The notes below the pieces were generated by a model. It was not told the DNA's origin, did not search any database, and was given only the letters and a program-made list of their open reading frames with translations. Positions 10,955 to 19,172 of a stretch of 32,563 nt of DNA are shown here, piece by piece. Numbering within the stretch: position 1 is the first letter of the stretch; every line of letters starts with the position of its first letter. This DNA is from Gammaproteobacteria bacterium. GTDB lineage: Bacteria; Pseudomonadota; Gammaproteobacteria; Ga0077536. The DNA lies in contig JAURHQ010000020.1 in assembly GCA_030833185.1 (NCBI GenBank), positions 1-32,563 of the forward strand, given 5' to 3'. Made by a program: the position numbers and the translations under genes.

Positions 10955-11142
10955 CGTCCGAGTTGTTCCAGTTCTTCGTCGCCCAGTTCGCGCGCCTCCT
11001 CTTCCAGCATCACCGGAATATCGTCGCGAATCGGGTAGGCCAGCCGCGCGCTACGGGAGATCAGTTCCTGCCGCGTCCGGTCGTACACCAGTGGGCCCTT
11101 GGTCACCGGGCACACCAGAATTTCAAGCAGCCGCTTGTCCAT
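10951..11142 (-). CDS. UPF0434/YcaR-like (Trm112-related) small protein
   Basis: This 63-residue protein is of the YcaR/UPF0434 family, whose members usually sit between lpxK and kdsB. It starts [20 protein letters not shown] and continues with [21 protein letters not shown], both highly conserved blocks. The ATG at 11142 was chosen over one 39 bases upstream because it gives the conserved N-terminus and is preceded by a strong AAGGGAG site. The Zn-ribbon-like CPVC of relatives such as E. coli YcaR is CPVT here, and the later LIC is LIS, leaving one cysteine. A zinc site is therefore unlikely in this copy. Its stop overlaps the kdsB start by ATGA, and its start lies 20 bases inside the lpxK end. 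Confidence 0.9.
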   Translation of the reverse strand: MDKRLLEILVCPVTKGPLVYDRTRQELISRSARLAYPIRDDIPVMLEEEARELGDEELEQLGR

Positions 11143-12160
11143 CGTTTTCTCCCTTGAGCAGCGTTTCGAGTCGCTGCGCAAAAATTTCGGGCAGTTCTGC
11201 CGTCACCGGCACCAGCCAGCAACGCGCGCTGGCAAAAGCCTCGCATTTGATGGCGTCTTTCTCGGTCATCAGCACCGGATAGTTATCGCCAAACTCCAGA
11301 TCCTGCGGCCGAAACCGGTGGTGATCGGGAAAGGCGTGAGGAATGACTTTCATCCCCTTGCTCTTGAGCATGGTGAAAAAACGCTGCGGGTTGCCAATGC
11401 CCGCTACCGCGTGCACCGGCTCGTTGCCGAAGTCGCGATAGGCCCGGCTTTGTCCGCGCTGGAGCAGGTTGATGGGGTCGACCGGCACGTATTTCATCGC
11501 GTATTCGTTGCGCCCGGCGACGCCGTTGTTCACCACGAAATCCACTTCTTCGAGGCGGGAGGGTGGTTCCCGCAGCGGCCCGGCCGGGAGCAGTCGTCGG
11601 TTGCCCAGCCGCCGCGCGCCGTCGATGACCGCAATTTCCAGCGCTCGCCCCAGCGCGTAGTGCTGCAGGCCGTCGTCGCTGATCACGATATTGCAGTCGG
11701 TATGTTCGAGCAGCGCACGCACCGCGGCGCTGCGATCCGGTCCCACGGCCACGGGCCGCCGGGTGCGCCGTGCGATCAGCACCGCCTCCTCGCCCACCGT
11801 GTCGGGATCGCTATCCGGACGCACCTGTTGCGGCCAGCGCGTGGCGCGTCCGCCATAGCCGCGGGTCACGATCCCCGGCCGCAGGCCGAGCGCCGAGAGA
11901 TAACCCGCCAGCCAGATGACGAGCGGCGTTTTGCCGCTGCCGCCTACGGTCAGATTGCCGACCACGATCACCGGCACCGGGGCGTGGTAGGTCGCGAAAA
12001 GGCCCGAGTTATAGGCTTTGCGCCGCAGACTGGTCACCAGCTGAAAGATGAAGGCCAGCGGCAGCAGGAGTACGGACAGCGGATTGCGTCCGTACCAGAG
12101 TTCATCCAGCCAGCGTCCTTCCCGGCGCTGCCGCTGGCGACGGCGACGGCGCACGTTCAC
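11123..12160 (-). CDS. lpxK: Tetraacyldisaccharide 4'-kinase LpxK
   Basis: LpxK phosphorylates the 4' position of the tetraacyl disaccharide to give lipid IVA at the inner-membrane face. The 345-residue product has a membrane-associated N-terminal helix ([20 protein letters not shown]). The P-loop VGGSGKTP lies at residues 72-79, followed by [18 protein letters not shown]-like and [19 protein letters not shown] blocks, and later GIGNPQRFF and HAFPDHHRF. The start is GTG at 12160, 8 bases after exbD. The first 17 residues are unusually Arg-rich ([17 protein letters not shown]), so a slightly later start is possible. In many relatives msbA sits between exbD and lpxK; here it is absent. Confidence 0.95.
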   Translation of the reverse strand: MNVRRRRRQRQRREGRWLDELWYGRNPLSVLLLPLAFIFQLVTSLRRKAYNSGLFATYHAPVPVIVVGNLTVGGSGKTPLVIWLAGYLSALGLRPGIVTRGYGGRATRWPQQVRPDSDPDTVGEEAVLIARRTRRPVAVGPDRSAAVRALLEHTDCNIVISDDGLQHYALGRALEIAVIDGARRLGNRRLLPAGPLREPPSRLEEVDFVVNNGVAGRNEYAMKYVPVDPINLLQRGQSRAYRDFGNEPVHAVAGIGNPQRFFTMLKSKGMKVIPHAFPDHHRFRPQDLEFGDNYPVLMTEKDAIKCEAFASARCWLVPVTAELPEIFAQRLETLLKGENDGQAAA

Positions 12161-12167
12161 CGGCGGC

Positions 12168-12587
12168 TCACTCGGCGGCGCGCGCGGTGGTGGGAAAGGA
12201 AACGCGGGTCAGCCCCACCTTGCTCGCCGCATCCATGACGTCGACGACCCGCTGAAAGCCGGTCTCGCGGTCGGCGCTGATGACCACCGTGGGCGACTCG
12301 CGGCCGGCCGCCGCTTCGCGCAAAGCCTGCTCGAGCGTCGTCAGGCTGGTATTCACCAGCGCCTTGCCGTTGATGTAGTACTGCTGCTGGCGGTCGATCG
12401 AGACCTCGATCACCGCCGGGTCCCGCGCGCTCGCTGTTGGCGAGGCAACCGGCAGGCTGAGCTTCAGCTGCGAGTGTTCGACGAAACGCGTGGACACCAT
12501 GAAAAAAATCAGCAGCAAGAGCACCACGTCGATCAGTGAAGTGACGTTGATGTCGATGTCTTCCGGCTTGCGGCTGCTGAATTTCAC
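12168..12587 (-). CDS. exbD: ExbD/TolR-type biopolymer transport protein
   Basis: This 139-residue inner-membrane protein works with ExbB to convert proton flow into movement for TonB-like or Tol-like partners. It has a short cytoplasmic N-terminus, a single transmembrane helix at about residues 16-36 (VTSLIDVVLLLLIFFMV), and a periplasmic domain to the end. The essential proton-carrying aspartate of the family is present at residue 20. The start is GTG at 12587 and overlaps the exbB stop as GTGA, implying coupled translation. No tonB or tolA gene is in the window, so the energised partner is unknown. In this genomic context exbB-exbD are regular neighbours of comEC and lpxK. Confidence 0.93.
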   Translation of the reverse strand: MKFSSRKPEDIDINVTSLIDVVLLLLIFFMVSTRFVEHSQLKLSLPVASPTASARDPAVIEVSIDRQQQYYINGKALVNTSLTTLEQALREAAAGRESPTVVISADRETGFQRVVDVMDAASKVGLTRVSFPTTARAAE

Positions 12588-13210
12588 GATGCCGTGCGCC
12601 CCGCTTCGCGCTCGCCGTGCAGCACTTCTACCAGCTTCAGCGACTCCTGCTCCATGCCGATCACGAGGCTCTCCACGTGGCCACGCAGGTGGCGGTAGAA
12701 GTAGAGCGATGGAATGGCGACCACCAGTCCGGCGGCGGTGCTGATCAGCGCCTGGCCGATGCCGCCCGCGAGCTGCGCCGGATCGCCCGCCCCCCCGGTC
12801 TGCAAGGCGCCAAACATCTGAATCATGCCGAACACGGTGCCCAGCAGCCCCATCAGCGGCGAAATCGCGGCGATGGTGCCCAGGGTGTTCAGGTAGCGTT
12901 CCAGCTCGTGCACCGTCAGGCGTCCCGCCTCTTCGATGCTTTCCTTGATGATTTGCCGGTCGTGGCGCCGGTTGATGAGGCCCGCCGCCAGCACCCTGCC
13001 GAGCGGGGAACCGGCGCGCAGGCGCTCCAGTTGTTCGTCGTTAAACGTGCCCTTGCGCAGCGACTGCCAGAGTTCGGCCACCAGTTGTTCGGGCAGCACC
13101 CGCTTGCGCTGCAGTGACCAGAATCTTTCGATAACGATCGCGGTCGCCATCACGGAAGCCAACAGGATGGGCCACATGACCCAGCCACCCGCCTTGATTA
13201 GTTCAAACAC
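12584..13210 (-). CDS. exbB: ExbB/TolQ/MotA family proton channel protein
   Basis: The product has about 208 residues and three transmembrane helices, at about residues 6-28, 105-130 and 145-170. It carries the family blocks TLGTIAAISPLMGLLGTVFGM and GGIGQALISTAAGLVVAIPS, which line the proton path together with ExbD. The start is placed at GTG 13210, giving MFELIKAGGWVMWPILLAS, the usual ExbB opening. A GTG 36 bases upstream (13246) would add 12 residues that do not look conserved. It overlaps exbD by GTGA. Which TonB-like protein it serves is not shown here. Confidence 0.92.
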   Translation of the reverse strand: MFELIKAGGWVMWPILLASVMATAIVIERFWSLQRKRVLPEQLVAELWQSLRKGTFNDEQLERLRAGSPLGRVLAAGLINRRHDRQIIKESIEEAGRLTVHELERYLNTLGTIAAISPLMGLLGTVFGMIQMFGALQTGGAGDPAQLAGGIGQALISTAAGLVVAIPSLYFYRHLRGHVESLVIGMEQESLKLVEVLHGEREAGRTAS

Positions 13211-13299
13211 GCCCCTGACAGCTCCCGGTTCGGGCAGCGCCTGCACGGCGCCGCAGCCTGCGGGACGTTACCAAAGCGATCCGGCGCAGGGAAGCCGGC

Positions 13300-15582
13300 T
13301 CATCTGCCCGTTTGATGCCAGTAGCGTTTGGCCTGCGCGCGATAGGCATCGACCGTCAGGCCGGGCGGACCCAGTTGCAGGCGGAGCGCCCCGGACTCGC
13401 GGGTGTCAACGATTGTGATCCCACGCTGCGCGTAGCGCGCCAACACCGCCGGCGCCGGCTGCCCGAAGCGGTTGAGATAGCCAACGGACAGCAGTGCGAC
13501 CTGTGGTCGCACCGCATCCAGCAAGGCCGCCGAGGACGAAGACAGGCTGCCGTGATGCGGCACCAGCAAGACGTCGGCGCGCAGGGCATCCGGTCGTCGC
13601 AGCAGCTGCGCCTCGGCGGCCTGCTCGATGTCGGCCGTGAGCAGCAGACGCTGCGCCCCGGCGCCGATTCGCAGCACGCAGGAGGCGTCGTTTTCGCTGC
13701 TGCCCGGCGGCGCGCGTGAAGGCGGATGCAGGATTTCGAAGTCGACCCCCTCCCACCTCCAGCGCTGACCCGCCGTGCAGCGCTCAACCGGTCCGTCCCA
13801 ACGATGTTGCGGGCTTAGCATCAGGGACGTCACGGGCACATCGCGCAGGATGGTTCCGAGCCCCCCGGCGTGGTCCGCGTCGGCGTGGCTGACGATCAGG
13901 CGATCAATCCGGTGATGACCGCGATGACGCAACCAGGGCAGCACGACGTCTTCCCCCGCGTCGCGACCGCCGTAGGTCTTTGGCCCGGCATCAAACAGCA
14001 GCAGGTGGCGATGCGTCTCAACGGCCACCGCCAACCCCTGTCCCACATCGAGGACGGTCACCGCAACGCTGCCCGCCGGCGGACGGGGCAAGGGCCAAAC
14101 GCTGCCAATCCCCAGCAGGCATAGCGCAAACCACCAGCGCCGGCGACCCAGCGGCAGCATCAGCGCGCCCAGTCCGAGCACCCCCAGCAAGGCCTCGGGC
14201 ACCGACGGCACGCGGTCAACGACGAGCGGCGGCGCGGAGTCGGCCAGCCAGCGCAAGCCGGCCCACACCAGCAGCCATAGCTCACCGGCACCTTGCCAGC
14301 AGGCCTCGGCCGCCGCTGGCCACCAGGGCGAGAACGCAATGCCGGTCAGCACCATCGGCACCACGCCCCAGGTCACCAGTGGCACGAGCAGCGCGTTGGC
14401 CAGCGGCGACGTCCAGGCCACTAGCGGACTGACGGTGGCGAGCAGCGGCGCAAGCAGTACCGCCAGCCACAGATGCGCGCCTAGCCAGCCCGCCAGCGCG
14501 CCGGTCTGCCGATGCACCGCCCCGACCATGACCAGCACAGCGAGCGCCCCGAAGCTGAGCCAGAAACTGCTGCTCAGGCTGGCCAGCGGATCCATCGCCA
14601 GGACCAGCGCCAAGGCAACCAGCAGTCCGTCGCCATCCAGCAGCCGATGCCCGCGCCAGCGACGCACCGCCATGCAGGCCAGCATGAGGACCGAGCGCTG
14701 GGTGGGCACCGTCCAGCCGGCGAGCACGGCATAGCCGGTCGCCGCGATGAGACCGCTCAGCAAGCCGAGGCGCGGTGCGGCCTGATGGCAGCCCGGCACC
14801 AGCCCCAGCCCGCGCCGGACCAGCACCCACATCGCCAGCGCCACCATCGAGACGTGCAGCCCGGAGATCGACACCATGTGGGTGGTGCCGGTCGCCCGCA
14901 GCACCGCCCACTGGCGGTCGTTCAGACGCGCCTGCTCCCCCACCGCCAAGGCCGACAAAATGCCGGCCACTTCCCCGCCCGGCACGGCGGCGGTAATCCG
15001 GGCGGCGAGCGTCGCCCGGGCCGCGTCAGTCGCGCCCGCAAGCCCGCCGGGTCCGCAATGATTGGCCGGGTGCGCAATGACCTGTCCCTGGGCATCGATG
15101 CCGGCGGCAAACAGCCAGCGCTCATAGTCGAAACCACCGGGATTAAGCGCCCCACGCGGACGCCGCAAGCGAACATACAGCCTGCAATATTGACCGGGGG
15201 CCGGCGTGATGGCGGCGTCCTGCACCGACAGCGACAGCCGTCGCAGGGCGTTGGGCGCGGGGCGTCGGTCCTGCCGGACGGCAGCGACCTGCAGTTCAAA
15301 ACGCAGCCGCGGGGGATCGCTGCGGCTTAGCCCAATGATACGTCCCTCGACCTGCAGCGCTTCATCCTCAAGCCTCAAGGGCAACTGCGCGGCGAGCCCG
15401 ACCTGGCCCTGCCACACCGCCCAGCTGAGACCCATCAGACCGGCCGCCAAGGCAGGGCAGGCGCGACGACAGGCCCACAGCGCCACAAGCAGCGGCAGAC
15501 ACAACCAGCCCGGCGCGGGCAAGGCCGGCCAGAGTTGGACCAGCAGCACGCCGGTCACGAAGGCAGCAAGCAAGCGGCGCAT
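13300..15582 (-). CDS. comEC: ComEC/Rec2 DNA-uptake channel
   Basis: ComEC forms the inner-membrane pore through which single-stranded DNA enters during natural transformation. The 760-residue protein has N-terminal membrane helices around a periplasmic OB-like domain (about residues 60-180). The Competence helix bundle lies at about 200-480, with HMVSISGLHVSMVAL. A C-terminal metallo-beta-lactamase-like domain from about 500 has VLDVGQGLAVAVE, LIVSHADADHAGGLGTIL near residue 565, and LLVPHHGSLSSSSAALL. The metal-ligand HxDxDH motif is intact, so a nuclease-like activity is possible. The ATG at 15582 follows AAGGA at good spacing. The gene heads the exbB-exbD-lpxK-kdsB string. Other competence genes are not in the window. 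Confidence 0.95.
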   Translation of the reverse strand: MRRLLAAFVTGVLLVQLWPALPAPGWLCLPLLVALWACRRACPALAAGLMGLSWAVWQGQVGLAAQLPLRLEDEALQVEGRIIGLSRSDPPRLRFELQVAAVRQDRRPAPNALRRLSLSVQDAAITPAPGQYCRLYVRLRRPRGALNPGGFDYERWLFAAGIDAQGQVIAHPANHCGPGGLAGATDAARATLAARITAAVPGGEVAGILSALAVGEQARLNDRQWAVLRATGTTHMVSISGLHVSMVALAMWVLVRRGLGLVPGCHQAAPRLGLLSGLIAATGYAVLAGWTVPTQRSVLMLACMAVRRWRGHRLLDGDGLLVALALVLAMDPLASLSSSFWLSFGALAVLVMVGAVHRQTGALAGWLGAHLWLAVLLAPLLATVSPLVAWTSPLANALLVPLVTWGVVPMVLTGIAFSPWWPAAAEACWQGAGELWLLVWAGLRWLADSAPPLVVDRVPSVPEALLGVLGLGALMLPLGRRRWWFALCLLGIGSVWPLPRPPAGSVAVTVLDVGQGLAVAVETHRHLLLFDAGPKTYGGRDAGEDVVLPWLRHRGHHRIDRLIVSHADADHAGGLGTILRDVPVTSLMLSPQHRWDGPVERCTAGQRWRWEGVDFEILHPPSRAPPGSSENDASCVLRIGAGAQRLLLTADIEQAAEAQLLRRPDALRADVLLVPHHGSLSSSSAALLDAVRPQVALLSVGYLNRFGQPAPAVLARYAQRGITIVDTRESGALRLQLGPPGLTVDAYRAQAKRYWHQTGR

Positions 15583-15727
15583 GGTTCATCCTTGAACGCG
15601 GCCATGAGGACGATAAGCACGGCGCGATTCCTGCGCCCCGGCTTCGCTGGCTATGATACCCATCCACCCGCCGCCTGAAAGGACGGTCCGGAGCCGTGCA
15701 AACGCGGCACCGGCCCACAAGCACTGC

Positions 15728-16252
15728 ATGAGCCTACGTCGTCATCTGGAGAAGCGCCTGCCGCAGCGCGAAGCGCTAAGCAACAGCCGCTGGCTGCGCC
15801 GCTTCGCGCACCTGCTGCACGAGCCGAGGCTGTGGCATTTCGGCAGGCGCAGCGTGGCGCGCTCGGCCGGCTATGGGTTTGCGCTGGCGTTCTTCCCTAT
15901 TCCCATCCACATGCTGTTGGTGTTCCCGCTGGCGTGGTTGCGGCGCCTCAACCTGCCGGTGGTGGTGGGCGCGCTATGGATTACCAACCCGGTGACCTGG
16001 GTGCCCTTCTTCTACTTTGCCTACCGGGTGGGTTTGCTGCTGACCGGCGAGGCCGCGCAGCCGGCCGACGCGCTGCCGCTGGCGGCCGACTGGGCAAGTA
16101 TCCGGGCCGTGCTCGACCAGATCTGGTTGCCACTGTGTCTGGGATCGCTGATTTGCGGCGTGGTGGCCGGCTTGCTGGGCTATGCGGTGATCGACGGGCT
16201 GTGGCGACTCAGCATCATGCGCCGCTGGCGCGCGCGCCACGCGCGCCCCTGA
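15728..16252 (+). CDS. DUF2062 family membrane protein
   Basis: This 174-residue protein has no established function. It opens MSLRRHLEKRLPQREALSNS, then has LLHEPRLWHFGRRSVARSAG and FALAFFPIPIHMLLVFPLAW. The hallmark NLPVVVGALWITNPVTWVPF and FYFAYRVG blocks of DUF2062 follow. Three or four hydrophobic helices are evident, the last around LGSLICGVVAGLLGYAVI. The ATG at 15728 was chosen because the family begins a few residues before this basic stretch; the open frame upstream is not family-like. It is transcribed away from comEC and converges on lolD, an arrangement often seen in gammaproteobacteria. A role in the envelope is likely from context but not shown. Confidence 0.92.
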   Translation: MSLRRHLEKRLPQREALSNSRWLRRFAHLLHEPRLWHFGRRSVARSAGYGFALAFFPIPIHMLLVFPLAWLRRLNLPVVVGALWITNPVTWVPFFYFAYRVGLLLTGEAAQPADALPLAADWASIRAVLDQIWLPLCLGSLICGVVAGLLGYAVIDGLWRLSIMRRWRARHARP

Positions 16253-16260
16253 GCGTCTGC

Positions 16261-16953
16261 TCAGGCGGCTTCGAGCCGCCCGTCGACCAGCCGCACCACG
16301 CGATCCATGCTGGCCGCAATGGCCAAATCGTGCGTGACCAACACCAGCGCGGTGCCTTCTTCCTGCTTCAGTTCCAGCATCGCCTGCAGCGTGCTGGCGG
16401 CGGTCGCGGCGTCCAGATTGCCGGTGGGCTCGTCGGCCAGCACGCAGGCCGGACGCATCACCAGCGCGCGGGCGATTGCCACCCGTTGACGCTCGCCGCC
16501 TGACAGCTCGGCCGGCCGATGGGCGAGCCGCGGCGCCAGGCCCACGCGCGTCAGCAGGGCGCGCGCCCGCGCCTCGGCCGCCGCCACGCTGGCGCCCCCG
16601 ATCAGCATCGGCAAGGCGACGTTCTCCAGCGCCGAGAACTCCGGCAGTAGATGGTGAAACTGATACACGAAGCCGAGCAGCCGGTTGCGCGCCAGACCAC
16701 GCCGGGTTTCGTTCATCCCGGCCAGGTCTTCACCCTGCAAAAGCACCTGTCCGGCGCTGGGCAGTTCCAGCCCGCCCAGCAGATGCAGCAGCGTGCTCTT
16801 GCCCGAGCCCGAGGCGCCGAGAATCGCCACGCTTTCGCCGGCCTCGACCGTGAAATCGAGCCCTTTCAGCACGCTCACCTGCAGCGCGCCGTCGATATAG
16901 GTTTTGACCAGTCCCAGCGCGCGCAGGGCGGGCACAGCAAGCACGTCATTCAT
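16261..16953 (-). CDS. lolD: Lipoprotein-releasing system ATPase LolD
   Basis: LolD is the ATPase of the inner-membrane machine that extracts outer-membrane-destined lipoproteins and hands them to LolA. The 230-residue product carries Walker A GASGSGKS at residues 46-53. It has a Q-loop region ([20 protein letters not shown], with the LolD-typical FHHLLPEF), the ABC signature [15 protein letters not shown], and Walker [12 protein letters not shown]. This FxHLLPEFxALENV stretch separates LolD from MacB or FtsE. Its start lies 8 bases inside the end of the upstream LolC/E gene. It ends 8 bases from the convergent DUF2062 gene, and no terminator is visible there. Confidence 0.95.
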   Translation of the reverse strand: MNDVLAVPALRALGLVKTYIDGALQVSVLKGLDFTVEAGESVAILGASGSGKSTLLHLLGGLELPSAGQVLLQGEDLAGMNETRRGLARNRLLGFVYQFHHLLPEFSALENVALPMLIGGASVAAAEARARALLTRVGLAPRLAHRPAELSGGERQRVAIARALVMRPACVLADEPTGNLDAATAASTLQAMLELKQEEGTALVLVTHDLAIAASMDRVVRLVDGRLEAA

Positions 16954-18190
16954 GGCGTAAGGCCTCGGCAGGACGGATACGGCTGGCGCGCCACGCGGGG
17001 TACAGCGGTGCCAGCAGGCACAGCACGGTGGCGGTCAGCAGGGCAATTACCACGTCTGCGACTTCCAGCTGCGAGGGAATGCGGCTGATGTAATAGACGT
17101 CGGGCGAGAGAATATGAAAGCCAAACGCGCGCTCGAGGGTGCTGACTATCGTCTCCACATGCAGCGCCAGCGTGACGCCCAGGGTGCCGCCAATGGCCAC
17201 CCCGGCCAGCCCGATGATGGCGCCCTGAGTCATAAAAACGCGCAACAGTCGCCGCGGCGTAAGGCCCAGCGTGGCGAGGACCGCGATTTCGGTCTGCTTC
17301 TCGCCCACCACCATCACCAGCGTCGACACCAGATTGAAGGCCGCGACGGCGACGCTCAGCAGCATGATCACGAACATCACGATTTTTTCGGTCTGCAAGG
17401 CCCGAAACAGATTGGTATGCAGCATGGTCCAGTCGCGCACGCGGAGCTCGCCCAGCTGCGGCGCCAGCCCGGCCGCGATTCGGGGCGCGTCAAACGGCTC
17501 GGCCAGTCTGGCGCGCCAGCCGCTCATCCGCCCGTCGGTGCGAAACACCCGCGCGGCGTCGGCCAGCGCAACAAATGCCGTGGCTTCGTCGTATTCCTGC
17601 ACGCCGGCTTCAAAAATGCCGGCCACCGTGAAGGACTTGAGCCGCGGCAACACGCCGGCGGCGGTGCGCATGGGTTCCGGCAAGACCAGCGTGACCCGAT
17701 CGCCCAACCCCACCCGCAGGCTGTTGGCGAGACCGCGCCCCAGAACAATGTTGAACGTCGACGGCCGCAAGGCGGCGAAATCGCCCTGCGCCAGCGTGGT
17801 GTGGATGCGGGTGACCTGCGCCTCAAGGCCGGGCTCGACGCCCACTACCCGCACGCCCTGCACGTCGCCCGCATGGGTCAGCAAGGCTTCGGCGGTGATG
17901 TACGGCGCCAGCGCCAGCACGCCGGGGGTCTGCGCGATCAGCTGGTCGAGCCGGGCTTCGTCGCGCACCCAGCCGGCCGTGCTGTCGATGGTCAAATGGG
18001 CGGACATGCCGAGCAGCCGGTCGCGGAGCTCGCGCTCGAAACCGTTCATGATCGACAGTATGGTGATGAGCGAGGCGATGCCGAGCGCTACCCCGCCGAT
18101 CGAGATGGCGGCAATCAACGAAACGAAGCGCGTTCGGCGGCGCGCCCGTGTATACCGCCAACCGATGAAGGCTTCGACAGGAGTGAACAT
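16946..18190 (-). CDS. Lipoprotein-releasing system permease, LolC/LolE (LolF) family
   Basis: The 414-residue product has the MacB/LolC fold. The first helix is at about residues 22-50, inside [20 protein letters not shown] with [16 protein letters not shown] following. A large periplasmic domain spans about 50-265, and three C-terminal helices lie at about 270-295, 315-345 and 375-400, ending [18 protein letters not shown]. Gammaproteobacteria such as E. coli have separate lolC and lolE on either side of lolD. Only one permease gene is present next to lolD here, so this may be the homodimeric LolF type, or a partner lies elsewhere. A TATAAT at 18204-18199 lies only 8 bases before the ATG, with no Shine-Dalgarno sequence, so the transcript may be leaderless. 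Confidence 0.93.
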   Translation of the reverse strand: MFTPVEAFIGWRYTRARRRTRFVSLIAAISIGGVALGIASLITILSIMNGFERELRDRLLGMSAHLTIDSTAGWVRDEARLDQLIAQTPGVLALAPYITAEALLTHAGDVQGVRVVGVEPGLEAQVTRIHTTLAQGDFAALRPSTFNIVLGRGLANSLRVGLGDRVTLVLPEPMRTAAGVLPRLKSFTVAGIFEAGVQEYDEATAFVALADAARVFRTDGRMSGWRARLAEPFDAPRIAAGLAPQLGELRVRDWTMLHTNLFRALQTEKIVMFVIMLLSVAVAAFNLVSTLVMVVGEKQTEIAVLATLGLTPRRLLRVFMTQGAIIGLAGVAIGGTLGVTLALHVETIVSTLERAFGFHILSPDVYYISRIPSQLEVADVVIALLTATVLCLLAPLYPAWRASRIRPAEALRHE

Positions 18191-18253
18191 GTGTCGCGAT
18201 TATAGCCATGGCTGTCGCCCAGCGGCGGCGTCCTTCGTGAGCCGGCCGCAAGC

Positions 18254-18913
18254 ATGAGGCTGCTTGCGCTGGAAACCGCGACCGATGCCTGCTCCGTCGC
18301 GCTGCGGCTGGACGGAGAAATCCTGCAACAGTTTGAGCTCGCGCCCCAGCGGCACACCGAACTGCTGCTGCCGATGGTGGCGGCGCTGTGCGCCGAGGCC
18401 GGGTGTTCACTCGGGAGCCTCGACGCCATCGCGGTGTCGGTCGGGCCGGGGGCCTTCACCGGGGTGCGGGTCGCCTCGGCGCTGGCGCAGGGCCTCGCGC
18501 TGGCGCACGGCCTGCCGGTAACCGCGGTCTCGACGCTGGCCGCGCTGGCGGTGGGTGGCCATCGGCTCAGCGGCGTCGCGCACTGGCTGGTGGCGCAGGA
18601 TGCGCGCCGCCAGGAGCTGTACTGGGCGCATTACGAAATCCTCGATCAGGGCGACGTCCTGGCGCTCACACCCGAGCAGGTCAGCCCGCCGTCACGCCTG
18701 TGTCTGCCCGCGGCGGCGGATTGGGGCATTGCCGGGAGCGGCTGGGCGGTGCACGGGGGTGAGATTGCCGACGGGTTTCACGCGGCCAGACCGGTCACGC
18801 TGGTCTTTCCCGAGGCGCAGGATGTGGCCGCACTGGGCGCCCGGCAGGCGGCCGCCGGCCAACTCGCCTCGCCCGAGCACCTGGCCCCGGTCTATCTGCG
18901 GCCGGCGGTGTAG
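18254..18913 (+). CDS. tsaB: tRNA threonylcarbamoyladenosine biosynthesis protein TsaB
   Basis: TsaB is the scaffold partner of TsaD, and with TsaE it makes the t6A37 modification of ANN-decoding tRNAs. The 219-residue product shows the ASKHA N-terminal half: LLALETATDACSVAL, then QRHTELLLPMVAALC, then DAIAVSVGPGAFTGVRVASALAQGLA, a diagnostic TsaB block. The C-terminal half is diverged, as is usual in this family, and ends PVYLRPAV, the common TsaB terminus. It is transcribed away from lolC/E across a 63-base gap. No tsaD, tsaE or rimI is adjacent. Confidence 0.95.
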   Translation: MRLLALETATDACSVALRLDGEILQQFELAPQRHTELLLPMVAALCAEAGCSLGSLDAIAVSVGPGAFTGVRVASALAQGLALAHGLPVTAVSTLAALAVGGHRLSGVAHWLVAQDARRQELYWAHYEILDQGDVLALTPEQVSPPSRLCLPAAADWGIAGSGWAVHGGEIADGFHAARPVTLVFPEAQDVAALGARQAAAGQLASPEHLAPVYLRPAV

Positions 18914-19172
18914 GCGCGCGGCCCCGGGGCAAATTTCCTAAGGCCCTGATCCGGCAAGTTTTCGTCGACTTATCCCCAGTTTTTACCCATCTTTTAGCCA
19001 GCCCATCCCCGCGCTGATGCACAGTATCTAGTGGTCAGCGGCTTGCGTGACCACATGTGCTTGTGGTGTCATAGCCTTGCCCGTCGAACCCGGCCTCAGC
19101 CGTCCGCGATCCGGGTAACGAGCCGCTCAACAACACCCAGCCGCACTGGGCATCCGTGTCGGAGAACACAGC
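18914..19172 (+). promoter_or_regulatory. Regulatory region upstream of nrdAB
   Basis: These 259 bases contain no gene. They hold a DnaA-box-like TTATCCCCA at 18970-18978, which differs from TTATCCACA at one base. They also hold a pair of NrdR-type boxes at 19019-19066, described separately. E. coli nrdAB is also controlled by DnaA and NrdR near the promoter, which makes this reading plausible. I could not assign a confident -35/-10 pair. The nrdA ribosome binding site GGAGAA lies at 19161-19166. Confidence 0.6.
19019..19066 (+). promoter_or_regulatory. Pair of NrdR boxes, 32 bp apart
   Basis: The first box, GCACAGTATCTAGTGG at 19019-19034, matches the consensus ACACTATATCTAGTGT at 12 of 16 positions. 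The second, CCACATGTGCTTGTGG at 19051-19066, keeps the outer CAC...GTG symmetry but is weaker inside. Their starts are 32 bases apart, about three helical turns, the spacing typical of NrdR operators that repress ribonucleotide reductase genes when ATP/dATP levels are adequate. nrdR itself is not in the window. Confidence 0.75.

Noticed and set aside
11099-12238. 379-codon open frame antisense to lpxK
   Set aside because: lpxK has its P-loop and DDGLQH motif on the other strand, and the antisense product is low-complexity.
17114-18205. Long open frames antisense to the LolC/E gene
   Set aside because: The minus-strand product has clear LolC/E helices and an ABC partner next to it, so the plus-strand frames are shadows.
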